A stretch of 64,000 nt of DNA from Flavobacteriales bacterium (lineage in GTDB: Bacteria; Bacteroidota; Bacteroidia; Flavobacteriales; Flavobacteriaceae): positions 186,001 to 250,000 of the forward strand of contig JAFLBS010000002.1 in assembly GCA_017303755.1 (NCBI GenBank). The letters run 5' to 3'. The first letter of the stretch is position 1, and every line of letters starts with the position of its first letter. This document shows, in pieces, positions 41,569 through 51,207 of the stretch. Both the position numbers and the translations under genes were made by a program. Below the pieces are notes generated by a model. It ran no database searches, was not told the DNA's origin, and saw nothing but the letters and a program-made list of their open reading frames with translations.

Positions 41569-43047
41569 ATGAGTAAGAACTTAACAAAGAGAGCAGAGGA
41601 TTATTCCAAGTGGTACAATGAACTTGTAGTCAAAGCTGATTTAGCTGAGAATTCAGGTGTTAGAGGATGTATGGTAATTAAACCGTATGGCTATGCTATT
41701 TGGGAAAAAATGCAAGCAGAATTAGACAGAATGTTTAAAGAAACGGGTCACAGTAATGCTTATTTTCCTCTTTTTGTGCCTAAGAGTATGTTTGAAGCAG
41801 AAGAAAAAAATGCTGAAGGATTTGCAAAAGAATGTGCCATTGTGACGCACTATCGTTTGAAAAACGATGAAACTCGTCCAGGTAAATTAATGGTTGATCC
41901 TAATGCAAAATTAGAAGAAGAACTTATTGTTCGACCAACCAGTGAGGCGATTATTTGGTCAACTTATAAATCATGGATTCAATCGTATAGAGATTTGCCA
42001 TTGCTGATTAATCAATGGGCGAATGTTGTGCGTTGGGAAATGAGAACACGTTTGTTTTTAAGAACGGCCGAATTTTTATGGCAAGAAGGACATACCGCTC
42101 ATGCAACCAAGTCAGAAGCCATCGAAGAGTCTGAAAAAATGATGAATGTGTATGCTGATTTTGCCGAAAATTTCATGGCAATTCCAGTGATAAAAGGATT
42201 GAAAACTGAAACTGAGCGTTTTGCTGGTGCAGAAGAAACGTATTGTATAGAAGCTTTAATGCAAGACGGAAAGGCTTTGCAAGCGGGAACATCACATTTT
42301 TTAGGGCAAAATTTCGCCAAAGCCTTTGATGTTAAGTTTGCCAATCAAGAAGGGAAACAAGAGTACGTTTGGGGAACTTCATGGGGAGTTTCTACGCGAC
42401 TAATGGGTGCGTTAGTGATGACGCATTCGGATGATAATGGCTTGGTGTTGCCTCCAAATTTAGCGCCAATTCAAGTTGTTATTGTTCCTATTTATAAAAG
42501 CGAAGAAGAATTAGATGCCATTACAGTAGTTGTTAACGATTTGATGGCTCAATTCAAAAAGAATCATATATCAGTTAAATTTGATAATAGAACTACGCAG
42601 AAACCAGGGTTTAAATTTGCAGAATGGGAATTAAAAGGAGTTCCAGTTCGAATTGCTGTTGGTCCAAAAGATTTAGAGAATGGAACTTTTGAGGTAGCAC
42701 GAAGAGATACTTTATCCAAAGAGATCCAACCAAAAGAGGGAATAGTAAATTATATAAGTAATTTGTTAGAGCAGATTCAAAAAGATTTATTTGATAGAGC
42801 ACTCAACTATAGAGATACTCATATTACGGAAGTAAATTCGTTTGAAGAGTTTAAAGAGGTGTTAGAAAATAAAGGAGGATTCATTTCAGCTCATTGGGAT
42901 GGAACTGCTGAAACCGAAGAAAAAATTAAAGAATTGACTAAAGCAACTATCCGTTGTATTCCTTTAGATCAAATAAATGAAGAAGGAACTTGTTTTTTTT
43001 CTGGAGCTAAATCTACTGGAAGAGTGCTGTTTGCAAAAGCGTACTAA
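41569..43047 (+). CDS. proS: Prolyl-tRNA synthetase (archaeal/eukaryotic type)
   Basis: A 492-residue class II synthetase charging tRNA-Pro. Motifs: [11 protein letters not shown], the proline-binding loop region [10 protein letters not shown], motif 2 [20 protein letters not shown], then [20 protein letters not shown] (motif 3 region), an anticodon-binding domain with [19 protein letters not shown], and a C-terminal zinc-like domain. The short length without an inserted editing domain identifies the eukaryote-like ProRS form common in Bacteroidota. Monocistronic, with a good promoter upstream; the tRNA-Glu genes follow on the same strand. Confidence 0.97.
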   Translation: MSKNLTKRAEDYSKWYNELVVKADLAENSGVRGCMVIKPYGYAIWEKMQAELDRMFKETGHSNAYFPLFVPKSMFEAEEKNAEGFAKECAIVTHYRLKNDETRPGKLMVDPNAKLEEELIVRPTSEAIIWSTYKSWIQSYRDLPLLINQWANVVRWEMRTRLFLRTAEFLWQEGHTAHATKSEAIEESEKMMNVYADFAENFMAIPVIKGLKTETERFAGAEETYCIEALMQDGKALQAGTSHFLGQNFAKAFDVKFANQEGKQEYVWGTSWGVSTRLMGALVMTHSDDNGLVLPPNLAPIQVVIVPIYKSEEELDAITVVVNDLMAQFKKNHISVKFDNRTTQKPGFKFAEWELKGVPVRIAVGPKDLENGTFEVARRDTLSKEIQPKEGIVNYISNLLEQIQKDLFDRALNYRDTHITEVNSFEEFKEVLENKGGFISAHWDGTAETEEKIKELTKATIRCIPLDQINEEGTCFFSGAKSTGRVLFAKAY

Positions 43048-43075
43048 AAAAAAATAAAAAAAGTGTATACTACTA

Positions 43076-43105
43076 TTGTATGAATTAAAAATAGTTGTAT
43101 TTTTG
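43076..43105 (+). promoter_or_regulatory. Promoter of the tRNA-Glu genes
   Basis: TTG (43076-43078), 19-bp spacer, TATTTTTG (43098-43105): a full flavobacterial promoter. The first tRNA begins 26 bp after the -7 element. Confidence 0.75.
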
Positions 43106-43131
43106 CACTCGCATTACAAAAAAGATGTGAT

Positions 43132-43203
43132 GGCCCGTTCGTCTATCGGTTAGGACGCCAGGTTTTCATCCTGGTAAGAGGGGTTCGATTCCCCTACGGG
43201 CTA
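43132..43203 (+). tRNA. tRNA-Glu (anticodon TTC), copy 1
   Basis: A 72-nt cloverleaf: acceptor GGCCCGT pairs with ACGGGCT, D arm GTC/GAC with GGTTAG loop, anticodon stem CCAGG/CCTGG with loop TTTTCAT giving anticodon TTC, and T arm GGGG-TTCGATT-CCCC. CCA is not encoded. Identical to the copy at 43252. Confidence 0.97.
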
Positions 43204-43251
43204 CAAGTTCTGTTTTTTATTAAAAACATTAATTATCGTAATGATAATAAT

Positions 43252-43323
43252 GGCCCGTTCGTCTATCGGTTAGGACGCCAGGTTTTCATCCTGGTAAGAG
43301 GGGTTCGATTCCCCTACGGGCTA
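43252..43323 (+). tRNA. tRNA-Glu (anticodon TTC), copy 2
   Basis: Identical in sequence to copy 1 and exactly 120 bp downstream of it, with a 48-bp unrelated spacer. No separate promoter is seen, so both are probably processed from one precursor. Confidence 0.97.
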
Positions 43324-43383
43324 CAACGTTAGTTGTAAATTAGTTTTATAAAATTTAAAATCAGTGTCTCGGTTTTTTATTTT

Positions 43384-43444
43384 ATTAGTTAAAACCAAAG
43401 TGTTCGCCTAGGCGTATGTGGGAGGTTTTTCTTTTTTAACTAGG
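43384..43444 (+). promoter_or_regulatory. Structured leader before rpsT
   Basis: A perfect 10-bp palindrome CGCCTAGGCG (43405-43414) is enclosed by TAGTTAAAACC and GGTTTTTC-TTTTTTAACTA, which can pair as an outer stem. It lies 37 bp before the rpsT start and could be an autoregulatory leader for S20; no known family is claimed. Confidence 0.35.
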
Positions 43445-43480
43445 TATTAATTAATAATAATTACAATTAAATCAAGAAAA

Positions 43481-43732
43481 ATGGCAAATCATAAGTCAGC
43501 TTTAAAAAGAATTAGAAGCAACGAAAAGAAAAGAGTATTAAATAGATATCAGCATAAAACTACTCGTAATGCAATTAAAGCATTAAGAATGGCAACTGAT
43601 AAAACAGATGCAGCAGCTAAATTAACTGGTGTTATCTCTATGATTGATAAATTAGCAAAGAAAAATATTATTCATGATAATAAAGCTTCTAACTTAAAAT
43701 CTAAGTTAACAAAGCACGTAGCTAAATTATAG
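43481..43732 (+). CDS. rpsT: 30S ribosomal protein S20
   Basis: An 83-residue, very basic ribosomal protein. The start MANHKSALKRIRSNEKKRVL and the helix-rich body (TTRNAIKALRMATDKTDAAA, then LDNKASNLKSKL-like end) match bacterial S20, which binds the 5' domain of 16S rRNA. Monocistronic with its own terminator; the 158-bp gap to the preceding tRNA contains a structured leader. Confidence 0.98.
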   Translation: MANHKSALKRIRSNEKKRVLNRYQHKTTRNAIKALRMATDKTDAAAKLTGVISMIDKLAKKNIIHDNKASNLKSKLTKHVAKL

Positions 43733-43754
43733 TAGTATATACTAACTCAAATAT

Positions 43755-43787
43755 AAAAAAGCTTCCAAATTTTGGAAGCTTTTTTTA
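43755..43787 (+). terminator. Terminator of rpsT
   Basis: Perfect arms AAGCTTCCAAA / TTTGGAAGCTT with a 2-nt loop and a seven-T tail. It may also act on the convergent response regulator gene. Confidence 0.92.
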
Positions 43788-43808
43788 TTGTATGATAGTA
43801 CGTAAAGA

Positions 43809-44204
43809 TTAATCGTGTTTGATATTGTTGAGCATTTCAACGGTAATTGGCTTAGGTAAAAAATCCAACACCATAGGATAGTTTTTTGATTTGTTAATGT
43901 CTTTTGGGTCAATAGAAGAAGATAAAACAATAATTTTTGTTTTTGGGAATGCTTGACTAAGATTTTTAGAAAACTCATCTAAAAACTCCCACCCATCCAT
44001 AATTGGCATGTTTAAATCTAAGAAGATTAGTTCAGGGTAATCATCACCTTTAGATTCATTATTTATGGTATCGAAAAATTTTAAGGCCTCTACACCATCT
44101 TTGGCTGATTCAATTTCACCCGTAAAATTGGCTTTTGCAATGACTTTTTTACACAACATTAACGTGATTGGGTCATCATCAACACACAAAATTTTATTAA
44201 GCAT
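43809..44204 (-). CDS. Single-domain (CheY-like) response regulator
   Basis: A 131-residue receiver with no output domain: acidic pocket NKILCVDDDPITLML, phosphoacceptor Asp in LIFLDLNMPIMDGWEF, and Lys in LPKPITVEML. Its first codons overlap the end of the PAS-kinase gene by 8 bp, so the two are translationally coupled. It must act through protein contacts or as a phosphorelay intermediate. Confidence 0.93.
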   Translation of the reverse strand: MLNKILCVDDDPITLMLCKKVIAKANFTGEIESAKDGVEALKFFDTINNESKGDDYPELIFLDLNMPIMDGWEFLDEFSKNLSQAFPKTKIIVLSSSIDPKDINKSKNYPMVLDFLPKPITVEMLNNIKHD

Positions 44205-45918
44205 TCTGTTCTTCTTTGTTAAAGGTTATAGTAAAAGTAGTTCCGTGATCTACTTTGCTTTCTATTGTTATCGTTCCTCCCATGGCTTCAACTTGCGATT
44301 TTACTAAATACAATCCAAGACCTTTGCTATCAGTATGGCTATGGAAACGCTGGTACAAGCCAAATATTTTTTCGCCGTGACGATTCAAATCAATTCCCAT
44401 GCCATTATCTTTAAAAACTAAAATTGACTTGTCTTTGTCTTTTTGACTGGTAATTGTAATTTTCAAAGGCCTGTTTACATCTCTGTATTTCAATGAATTT
44501 GTGGTCAAATTTAGTAAAATACTTTCTAAATATGATTTATTAATAAAAAGTGTTGGACATTTTTCCAACGACATCTTTAAAATAGGCGAATTGGAGTTGA
44601 TTAAAAAATTCAACTGATTGAAAACATTCTCAAATACTTCTAAAATATTTACTTCTTCTTTTTCGATAGAAGTACTGTCTTTAATGACTATTATTTTAAC
44701 TAAATCATTAATAGTCTCGTTTAATAAATGAGTTGATTTTGAAAATCCATTGATCAATTCGTTCAATTCAGGATCTTTAATTTCAGTGTCTTCAATCAAG
44801 TTTAGTAACCCAGTTAAATTCGAAAGTGGTGCTTTTAGATTGTGTGATATAATATAAGAGAATTGTTTTAAGTCTTTATTGTTAATGGTCAACTCATTGA
44901 TTAACTGTTCTCTTTCTTTCTCGCGTTTTTTCTCTTGGGTTATGTCTCTTTGAATTGATATCCAATGTGAATGCTCATTGTCTTTATTGGTAATCGGAAT
45001 AGTGGTGAAATTTACCCAATATTCTTCTTTCTTTTTATTCAGATTTAAAACTTCAAAACTGAATTCAACTTTCTTTTTCAAGGATTCTGAAATTCGCTTA
45101 AAGTCACTTTTCATCGAATTTTTATTCATGAAAACAGCTGGAGTTTTTCCAATAACCTCTTTTGGTTTGTATCCTGTAATATTAGTAAAAGCTGGATTAA
45201 CGTATATAATTTTCGGAATCCCTTTTGAAGCACTATTAACCTCTGTAATGATTACCGAATCTTTCGACTGAGTAATTACCGTTTCCAAAAGTTTCAATCG
45301 CTGTTCTTCTTCTTTTAATTTGGTAATGTCCTGCATGGCACCAATTATTCGAATCGGAGTATTGTTGTCGTCCATAACCAAAAAACCTCGATCGTAGACG
45401 TATTTATAACTTCCATCAGCGCATTGAAAACGATAATAGTCTTGCCATTTCTCCGTTTTTTGTTCTACGTTGGTGTATACTTTAACCGACATTTTCAAAC
45501 TGTCTTCAGGATGAATCTTATCAAACCACCATTGGAAATTATCTCCAACTTCATTTTTTTTATAGCCAAAAACGCCATAAATTCCTTTGTTCCATATGAA
45601 TCCACCTGTACTTAAATCCCAATCCCATATAGTGTCGCTTGTTGCTTTAGAAACAATGTCGTAACGTTCATTGGATTTGGATAAATCTTCGTTAATCATT
45701 TGAAGTTCATCTAACATTCGACTGTTTTTCTGATTGTTTTTTTCAATCAGGTATTTTTGAATGAATGTCAGTATTACTGAAGTAGATAAAGCGACTAAAA
45801 GAACCGCGATTAAACTGTAATGGTCGAAAAATAAAAAGATAATTAATTGACTGGTGAATACCAATGAGAAAGTAACTACAAAATAAGAAAGTATTATTTT
45901 ATCCGATTTTTTTTTCAT
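44197..45918 (-). CDS. PAS-domain sensor histidine kinase
   Basis: A 573-residue membrane kinase. Two N-terminal membrane segments (IILSYFVVTFSLVFTSQLII; LIAVLLVALSTSVILTFI) are followed by a coiled coil and two PAS/PAC modules: about 75-200 (TIWDWDLSTGGFIWNKGIYG, PAC QDYYRFQCADGSYKYVYDRG) and about 205-325 (IIYVNPAFTNITGYKPKEVI). The dimerisation helix has QFSYIISHNLKAPLSNL, and the ATPase has DNGMGIDLN and SKGLGLYLVKSQV. The phospho-His is the one in SHNLKAP. Paired with the overlapping CheY-like gene. The PAS ligand is unknown. Confidence 0.93.
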   Translation of the reverse strand: MKKKSDKIILSYFVVTFSLVFTSQLIIFLFFDHYSLIAVLLVALSTSVILTFIQKYLIEKNNQKNSRMLDELQMINEDLSKSNERYDIVSKATSDTIWDWDLSTGGFIWNKGIYGVFGYKKNEVGDNFQWWFDKIHPEDSLKMSVKVYTNVEQKTEKWQDYYRFQCADGSYKYVYDRGFLVMDDNNTPIRIIGAMQDITKLKEEEQRLKLLETVITQSKDSVIITEVNSASKGIPKIIYVNPAFTNITGYKPKEVIGKTPAVFMNKNSMKSDFKRISESLKKKVEFSFEVLNLNKKKEEYWVNFTTIPITNKDNEHSHWISIQRDITQEKKREKEREQLINELTINNKDLKQFSYIISHNLKAPLSNLTGLLNLIEDTEIKDPELNELINGFSKSTHLLNETINDLVKIIVIKDSTSIEKEEVNILEVFENVFNQLNFLINSNSPILKMSLEKCPTLFINKSYLESILLNLTTNSLKYRDVNRPLKITITSQKDKDKSILVFKDNGMGIDLNRHGEKIFGLYQRFHSHTDSKGLGLYLVKSQVEAMGGTITIESKVDHGTTFTITFNKEEQNA

Positions 45919-46039
45919 TACTTCAAAAATAGAAAAATTTATTAATATTTAAATCAGCATTGTTTTTTTTTATAAACAATGAACATTAAATAATGTTTAA
46001 ACTATATTAAATAGTAATTTTTTTAATCAAAATAAAGTG

Positions 46040-46047
46040 TACCTTTG
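46040..46047 (+). promoter_or_regulatory. Promoter -7 element for typA
   Basis: TACCTTTG matches TAnnTTTG, 19 bp before the typA start codon, giving a short 5' leader. A T-rich stretch but no clean TTG lies at the -33 position. Confidence 0.55.
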
Positions 46048-46066
46048 CACCCACTAAAAAAGACAC

Positions 46067-47863
46067 ATGGAATCGATTAGAAACATCGCTATTATTGCTC
46101 ACGTTGACCACGGAAAAACGACTTTGGTTGATAAAATTATGTATCATTGCCAACTTTTTCGTGAAAACGAAAACACAGGCGACTTAATTCTTGACAACAA
46201 CGATCTTGAACGTGAAAGAGGAATTACTATTACTTCTAAAAACGTTTCAGTAGTTTACAAAGGGACAAAAATCAACATTATTGATACTCCAGGTCACGCC
46301 GATTTTGGTGGTGAAGTAGAGCGTGTATTGAATATGGCTGATGGAGTTTGTTTATTAGTAGATGCTTTTGAAGGTCCGATGCCACAAACGCGTTTCGTAC
46401 TACAAAAAGCCATCGACTTAGGTTTAAAACCATGTGTTGTAATCAACAAAGTGGATAAAGAAAACTGTACTCCAGAAGAAGTTCATGAAAAAGTATTCGA
46501 CCTAATGTTTGAATTGGGTGCAGAAGAATGGCAATTGGATTTCCCAACAGTTTACGGTTCAGCCAAAAACAATTGGATGTCGGATCATTGGGAAAATGTT
46601 ACTACTAATATCGAAGCGTTATTGGATATGGTGGTTGAGCACGTTCCAGCTCCAAAAGTTTCAGAAGGAACGCCTCAAATGTTAATTACATCATTAGACT
46701 TCTCTTCATTTACAGGTCGTATTGCAATCGGTCGTTTGGAAAGAGGTGTTTTAAAAGAAGGAATGCCAATCTCTTTGGTAAAAAGAGACGGAAAAATCAT
46801 AAAATCACGCATCAAAGAATTACACACTTTTGAAGGTTTAGGCCGTAAAAAAGTAACTGAGGTTATCGCAGGTGATATTTGTGCGATAGTTGGTGTTGAA
46901 GGATTTGAAATTGGTGATACCATTGCCGATTTTGAAAACCCAGAAGCATTGCAAACCATTGCCATCGACGAACCAACAATGAGTATGTTATTTACCATCA
47001 ACGATTCACCGTTCTTTGGTAAAGAAGGAAAATTTGTTACTTCGCGTCACATCAAAGATCGTTTGGCAAAAGAATTAGAGAAAAACCTTGCTCTTAGAGT
47101 AGGTGATACTGATTCAGCCGATAAATTCATGGTATTTGGTCGTGGTGTACTTCACTTGTCGGTTTTAATCGAAACCATGAGAAGAGAAGGTTACGAGCTA
47201 CAAATTGGTCAACCTCAAGTAATCATCAAAGAAGTAGATGGCGTAAAATGCGAACCAATCGAAGAATTAACCATCGATTTACCTGAAAATTTATCGGGTA
47301 GAGCAGTCGAATTTGTTTCCGTTCGTAAAGGCGAAATGCTTTCTATGGAAGGAAAAGGTGAGCGTATGATTGTGAAATTCAATATTCCATCACGTGGAAT
47401 CATTGGTTTGCGTAATCAATTGCTTACGGCTACTGCTGGTGAAGCAATCATGGCGCACCGTTTCATCGGATACGAACCATTCAAAGGTGAAATTCCAGGT
47501 CGTAACAACGGTTCGTTAATTTCTATGGAAAACGGAAAAGCAATTCCATATTCAATCGATAAACTACAAGACAGAGGTAAATTCTTTGTTGATCCAAACG
47601 AAGATATTTACGAAGGTCAGGTTATTGGTGAAAACACACGTTCAGACGATATGACGGTGAACGTTACTAAAACGAAAAAACTATCCAACGTACGTTCTTC
47701 AGGAGCTGATGATAAAGCGCGAATCATTCCTGCTATCAAATTCTCATTAGAAGAAGCCTTAGAATACATTCAAAAAGACGAATACGTAGAAGTAACTCCA
47801 AAATCACTTCGTTTGCGTAAAATCTACTTGACAGAAAACGATAGAAAACGTTTCAAAATCTAA
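46067..47863 (+). CDS. typA: Translational GTPase TypA/BipA
   Basis: A 598-residue ribosome-associated GTPase. G1 [15 protein letters not shown]2 region [13 protein letters not shown]3 [13 protein letters not shown]4 INKVDKEN and G5 GSAKN are all intact, followed by the beta-barrel domain II ([17 protein letters not shown]), EF-G-like domains III and V, and the BipA-specific C-terminal domain ([20 protein letters not shown]). It helps ribosome assembly and stress or low-temperature growth. Monocistronic, ending at a terminator hairpin joined to a repeat element. Confidence 0.98.
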   Translation: MESIRNIAIIAHVDHGKTTLVDKIMYHCQLFRENENTGDLILDNNDLERERGITITSKNVSVVYKGTKINIIDTPGHADFGGEVERVLNMADGVCLLVDAFEGPMPQTRFVLQKAIDLGLKPCVVINKVDKENCTPEEVHEKVFDLMFELGAEEWQLDFPTVYGSAKNNWMSDHWENVTTNIEALLDMVVEHVPAPKVSEGTPQMLITSLDFSSFTGRIAIGRLERGVLKEGMPISLVKRDGKIIKSRIKELHTFEGLGRKKVTEVIAGDICAIVGVEGFEIGDTIADFENPEALQTIAIDEPTMSMLFTINDSPFFGKEGKFVTSRHIKDRLAKELEKNLALRVGDTDSADKFMVFGRGVLHLSVLIETMRREGYELQIGQPQVIIKEVDGVKCEPIEELTIDLPENLSGRAVEFVSVRKGEMLSMEGKGERMIVKFNIPSRGIIGLRNQLLTATAGEAIMAHRFIGYEPFKGEIPGRNNGSLISMENGKAIPYSIDKLQDRGKFFVDPNEDIYEGQVIGENTRSDDMTVNVTKTKKLSNVRSSGADDKARIIPAIKFSLEEALEYIQKDEYVEVTPKSLRLRKIYLTENDRKRFKI

Positions 47864-47883
47864 TCACAGATTTATATAAATAC

Positions 47884-47916
47884 AAAAACCATCAGCGAAA
47901 GTTGGTGGTTTTTTAT
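47884..47916 (+). terminator. Terminator of typA
   Basis: Stem AACCATC / GTTGGTGGTT (with a G-U pair and small bulge) followed by TTTTTTA. The same hairpin, with one base change, occurs at 52959 before the second long repeat. Confidence 0.75.
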
Positions 47917-47918
47917 TT

Positions 47919-48153
47919 GTAGCTATTCCAGCTATTCGTTCCAAGCTTTTTTACTTCAAACTATTTTTGTACACTTTTCAATAGCTTCCGTTGGTCGCTC
48001 TTCAAAAGCAACAAAAATTAGTTTTCAGTGGCAAAAGGCTTTCCTCTACTATCTGGGCTATTTCAGTGCTCAGTCGCAGTCACAGTTTTCAAAAATCTGC
48101 GTAAATCAGTTCAATCCGTTTCATCCGCGTCCCAAAATCCTAAAGTCTTACAG
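47919..48153 (-). repeat. Long dispersed element, copy 4 (direct repeat with 53050)
   Basis: About 235 bp, repeated with roughly 90% identity by eye at 53050-53290. Minus-strand ends TAGCCCAGATAGTAGAGGAA and AACGAATAGCTGGAATAGCT match the flank pattern of the shorter elements. A long internal stem pairs AAACTATTTTTGT with ACAAAAATTAGTTT. The tail after the core (CAGTTTTCAAAAATCTGCGT and beyond) is shared as well. The rest of the 389-bp gap to 48252 holds a 10-bp tandem repeat (48161-48190) and a -7 element at 48220. Confidence 0.8.
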
Positions 48154-48219
48154 CCCAAAAATCTAAGAAGTCTAAGAAGTCTAAAAATCCAAGCAGTCTA
48201 ACTAGTCTAAAAAAATAAA

Positions 48220-48227
48220 TATCTTTG
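48220..48227 (+). promoter_or_regulatory. Promoter -7 element for the second TPR-kinase operon
   Basis: TATCTTTG, the same sequence as the -7 element of the paralogous kinase operon at 27109, located 26 bp before the start codon at 48253. Confidence 0.5.
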
Positions 48228-48252
48228 TAAAAAGTAAATCACAAGTACCATC

Positions 48253-50265
48253 ATGCCCAAATCCCCAATCCGCATTTTAAAATTTGTATTCTTGATTCCG
48301 CTTGTAATTTTCATAGTTACTACCACTGCATTTTCTCAAAACAAAAACCTTGATTCGCTCAAAGCAGTCATCAACAGTCGTGCTCATGATACCACAAAGT
48401 TAAAAGCCATCAGTTTTGTTTTGGCCAACACTTCAAACACTTCCAAGCAATACAATTACTATAATGAATTGTTCAAAAACGTAGCTATTCGCATAGTAAA
48501 GCGCAAAAATGAAGACAAAGAAATTGACGAAAAAGCATACGATGCTTTGGGAGCGTATCATATGAACAAAGCCTACCAAAATATGCAAAGTGATTATTTG
48601 CTGACTATAAAATACCTGAACAAAAGTTTAGAATATTACAGTCCAAAATACTTTGTTACACAACGCTACAAACCAGCCAAAGGGTATATTTTAATGAGTT
48701 TAGGTGTAATGTATAATAAAATTGGTAACACCAGCCAATCCATCAATAATTACTTTGAAGCGCTTCATGTTTTCGAAGATTTTAATGACAAAACTTCTAT
48801 TTCCTACGCTTTTCAAAGTATTGCTAATTTGTATTTTGAACAAAAAAAGTTCAATGATGCACTCAATTATTACACTAAAGCGTACAACATTTACTATAAA
48901 AAAGAAAATCTCAGTTTTCAAGACAACATACAAAAAGTACTGTTGTTCATTAGTGTCGGAAAAACCCAACAAGAGTTAAACAATTGTGAGCAGTGTAATT
49001 CCAATTTAACTAAGGCATTGACTTTGGCATTGAAGCTCAATGATAAAGATGTTTTGTCTGAAATCTATTTCAATTTAGGTCGCAACGAAGAAAAATGTAA
49101 AGGTAATTTGGAATTGGCATTAACCGAATACCAAAAAAGTTTATCCAACAGTAAATTACCCGAAAATAACGCCAATTCATTGATTGCAATCGGACGTGTT
49201 TTATACCAGCAAAATAAATTTTCAGAAGCCGAACGCAACCTAACTAAAGGGTTAGAGTTTGCTAAAAACATCAATCATCTCGAATTTCAAAAGCAAGCAT
49301 TAGAACAGTTGTATCTAATTCATAAAAAAAATCACCAATTTGCTAAAGCACTTGAAGTAGGCGAACGATTGAGCGTTATTAAAGACAGCATTAAAAAAGA
49401 AGAAAACGATAACTTACTCACCAAGAAACAATTACAATACGAGTACGAAACCAAACAAAGCCAACTCAAATTGCAGCAAGAACGAAAACTCAACGCCATC
49501 ACACTTGAGAATCAAAAGAAAAATGCCTTTAAGAATAGTTTGTTAATCGGACTCTCAGCCATTTTGATTTTGCTTGTTGTTGGGTCTTATTTTCTGTATA
49601 AAAACTACAAACAAAAACAAGCGATTACTCAATTCGAGAAAAATGCACTCAACCAGAAACTCTTGTTGTCGCAAATGAATCCGCATTTTATTTTCAATTC
49701 CATCGATAACATTCAAAGTTTAATTTACACCAATCAAAGCGATCAAGCCGTCAATTACCTTACTAAATTCTCAAAACTCACCCGTCAAATTTTAGAAAAC
49801 TCAAGTGAAAATTATATTTCTTTGGAAGAAGAATTGGCCATGATTGACAACTACCTGTCCATTCAAAAATTACTCTACAACAATAAATTCGATTTTACCA
49901 TCAACACTTCAAACGAATTAGAAACCGAACTGATTTTTGTTCCACCCATGCTCACACAACCTTTTATTGAAAACGCCATTAAACACGGTTTGAAAAACAC
50001 AACTGAAAAAGGCCAAATTAAAGTGCAATTTGAACTTCAAAACGGAAAACTATTTTTTGAAGTTATGGATAACGGAACGGGTTTTTCAGAACATCAAAAA
50101 GTGAGCGAAAACAAGTCGTTAGCCATGAAAATTACCAAAGAACGACTGATGCACATTGCCAATACCAAAGACTTTGAAGTGCAAACTGAAAACCTTATAG
50201 ACGAACATAAAAATACAGTTGGCGCCAAAGTATCTTTTGAGATTCCGTATATTTACGAAAATTAA
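48253..50265 (+). CDS. TPR-containing LytS-like sensor histidine kinase (second)
   Basis: A 670-residue membrane kinase, paralogous in layout to the one at 25152. It has a signal peptide/membrane segment (FVFLIPLVIFIVTTTAFSQ), a periplasmic TPR array (about 60-390; AYHMNKAYQNMQSD, YAFQSIANLYFEQKKFNDAL), a membrane segment (SLLIGLSAILILLVVGSYFL), a coiled coil, LLSQMNPHFIFNSIDNIQSL, and an ATPase with PFIENAIKHGLKN and MDNGTGFSE. It lies 5 bp before its LytTR regulator gene, a coupled pair. Confidence 0.94.
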   Translation: MPKSPIRILKFVFLIPLVIFIVTTTAFSQNKNLDSLKAVINSRAHDTTKLKAISFVLANTSNTSKQYNYYNELFKNVAIRIVKRKNEDKEIDEKAYDALGAYHMNKAYQNMQSDYLLTIKYLNKSLEYYSPKYFVTQRYKPAKGYILMSLGVMYNKIGNTSQSINNYFEALHVFEDFNDKTSISYAFQSIANLYFEQKKFNDALNYYTKAYNIYYKKENLSFQDNIQKVLLFISVGKTQQELNNCEQCNSNLTKALTLALKLNDKDVLSEIYFNLGRNEEKCKGNLELALTEYQKSLSNSKLPENNANSLIAIGRVLYQQNKFSEAERNLTKGLEFAKNINHLEFQKQALEQLYLIHKKNHQFAKALEVGERLSVIKDSIKKEENDNLLTKKQLQYEYETKQSQLKLQQERKLNAITLENQKKNAFKNSLLIGLSAILILLVVGSYFLYKNYKQKQAITQFEKNALNQKLLLSQMNPHFIFNSIDNIQSLIYTNQSDQAVNYLTKFSKLTRQILENSSENYISLEEELAMIDNYLSIQKLLYNNKFDFTINTSNELETELIFVPPMLTQPFIENAIKHGLKNTTEKGQIKVQFELQNGKLFFEVMDNGTGFSEHQKVSENKSLAMKITKERLMHIANTKDFEVQTENLIDEHKNTVGAKVSFEIPYIYEN

Positions 50266-50270
50266 AAACG

Positions 50271-51020
50271 ATGTTACGAGCTATTGTTATTGACGATATC
50301 GACACGATTCGAAAGAAAAATATAGAGATCATTAAACTCAACTGCCCCAATGTTGCCATCATTGGACAAGCTAACAGCGTAGAAAGCGGCGTCAGTCTCA
50401 TCAAACAAATCATGCCCGATTTGGTATTCCTCGATGTAGAAATGCCCGATGGAACGGGTTTTGACTTACTGCAAAAACTAAAACCCATTAATTTCAAAGT
50501 GATTTTTATAACGGGTTACGAAGACTTTGCCATTCGTGCTTTTCGTTTCAGTGCGGTTGATTATTTGCTCAAACCTCTAGATGTCAATGATTTAGTGGAA
50601 GCGGTGAACAAGGCCGAAGAATCATTAACCAAAGAAGTACTCGAACTCAAACTCAATACTTTATTCTCCAATTTAGAACGTCCAAAAAACCTCCAGAAAT
50701 TAGTTTTGAAAACGGCAGAAAAGATATATTCGGTTAATATTCAGGATATTGTCAATTGTGAATCCGATAAAAATTACACCACATTTTACTTTATAAATGC
50801 TCCCAAATTAGTGGTTTCTACTACTTTAAAGGAATACGAAACACTATTAAAACCGTTCAATTTCTTTCGAACACATCAATCGCATTTGATCAATTTATTG
50901 TATTTCGATCATTTCATCAAATCCGATGGAGGAAACACCATCGTGATGAAAAATAAAAGTGCCATTCCACTTTCTATTCGAAAAAAAGAAGAATTCTTAG
51001 CCCTAATTGACTCACTTTAA
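50271..51020 (+). CDS. LytTR-type response regulator (second)
   Basis: A 249-residue regulator. Receiver: LRAIVIDDIDTIRK (note the third acidic residue replaced, DDID rather than DDD/DDE), phosphoacceptor Asp in LVFLDVEMPDGTGFD, Lys in LLKPLDVNDL. LytTR domain: DIVNCESDKNYTTFYFI, VSTTLKEYETLL, RTHQSHLINLLYF and KSDGGNTIVMKN. Coupled with the kinase upstream. Its targets may be the envelope genes that follow (51208-52934), but this is inferred from order only. Confidence 0.93.
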   Translation: MLRAIVIDDIDTIRKKNIEIIKLNCPNVAIIGQANSVESGVSLIKQIMPDLVFLDVEMPDGTGFDLLQKLKPINFKVIFITGYEDFAIRAFRFSAVDYLLKPLDVNDLVEAVNKAEESLTKEVLELKLNTLFSNLERPKNLQKLVLKTAEKIYSVNIQDIVNCESDKNYTTFYFINAPKLVVSTTLKEYETLLKPFNFFRTHQSHLINLLYFDHFIKSDGGNTIVMKNKSAIPLSIRKKEEFLALIDSL

Positions 51021-51097
51021 CCCACTTCTTCAAAACGAATTTTCATTCAATCATCACTAACTTTCATCGAGGTTACTCGTATGTTCATTTGGCATTT

Positions 51098-51124
51098 TTG
51101 ACCTGTTTTTAATCTCTATTTTTG
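51098..51124 (+). promoter_or_regulatory. Promoter candidate for the 51208 gene
   Basis: TTG (51098-51100), 16-bp spacer, TATTTTTG (51117-51124). The spacer is one base shorter than the usual range. A hairpin ACGCCT-n4-AGGCGT without a T-run follows at 51145-51160. Confidence 0.5.
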
Positions 51125-51207
51125 CTTTGTAATCATAAGAATAACGCCTTTTTTAGGCGTAATCATGACTAAAAAAAATAAATAGATTACTAACTAAAAT
51201 TACAAAA

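Noticed and set aside
43132..43323. Duplicate tRNA-Glu considered as integration (att) site
   Set aside because: Both copies are complete and identical with a shared promoter; no integrase or mobile genes lie beside them.
51145..51160. Hairpin ACGCCT/AGGCGT considered as a terminator of the LytTR gene
   Set aside because: No T-run follows, and it lies downstream of a promoter-like sequence; it is more likely in the leader of the next gene.
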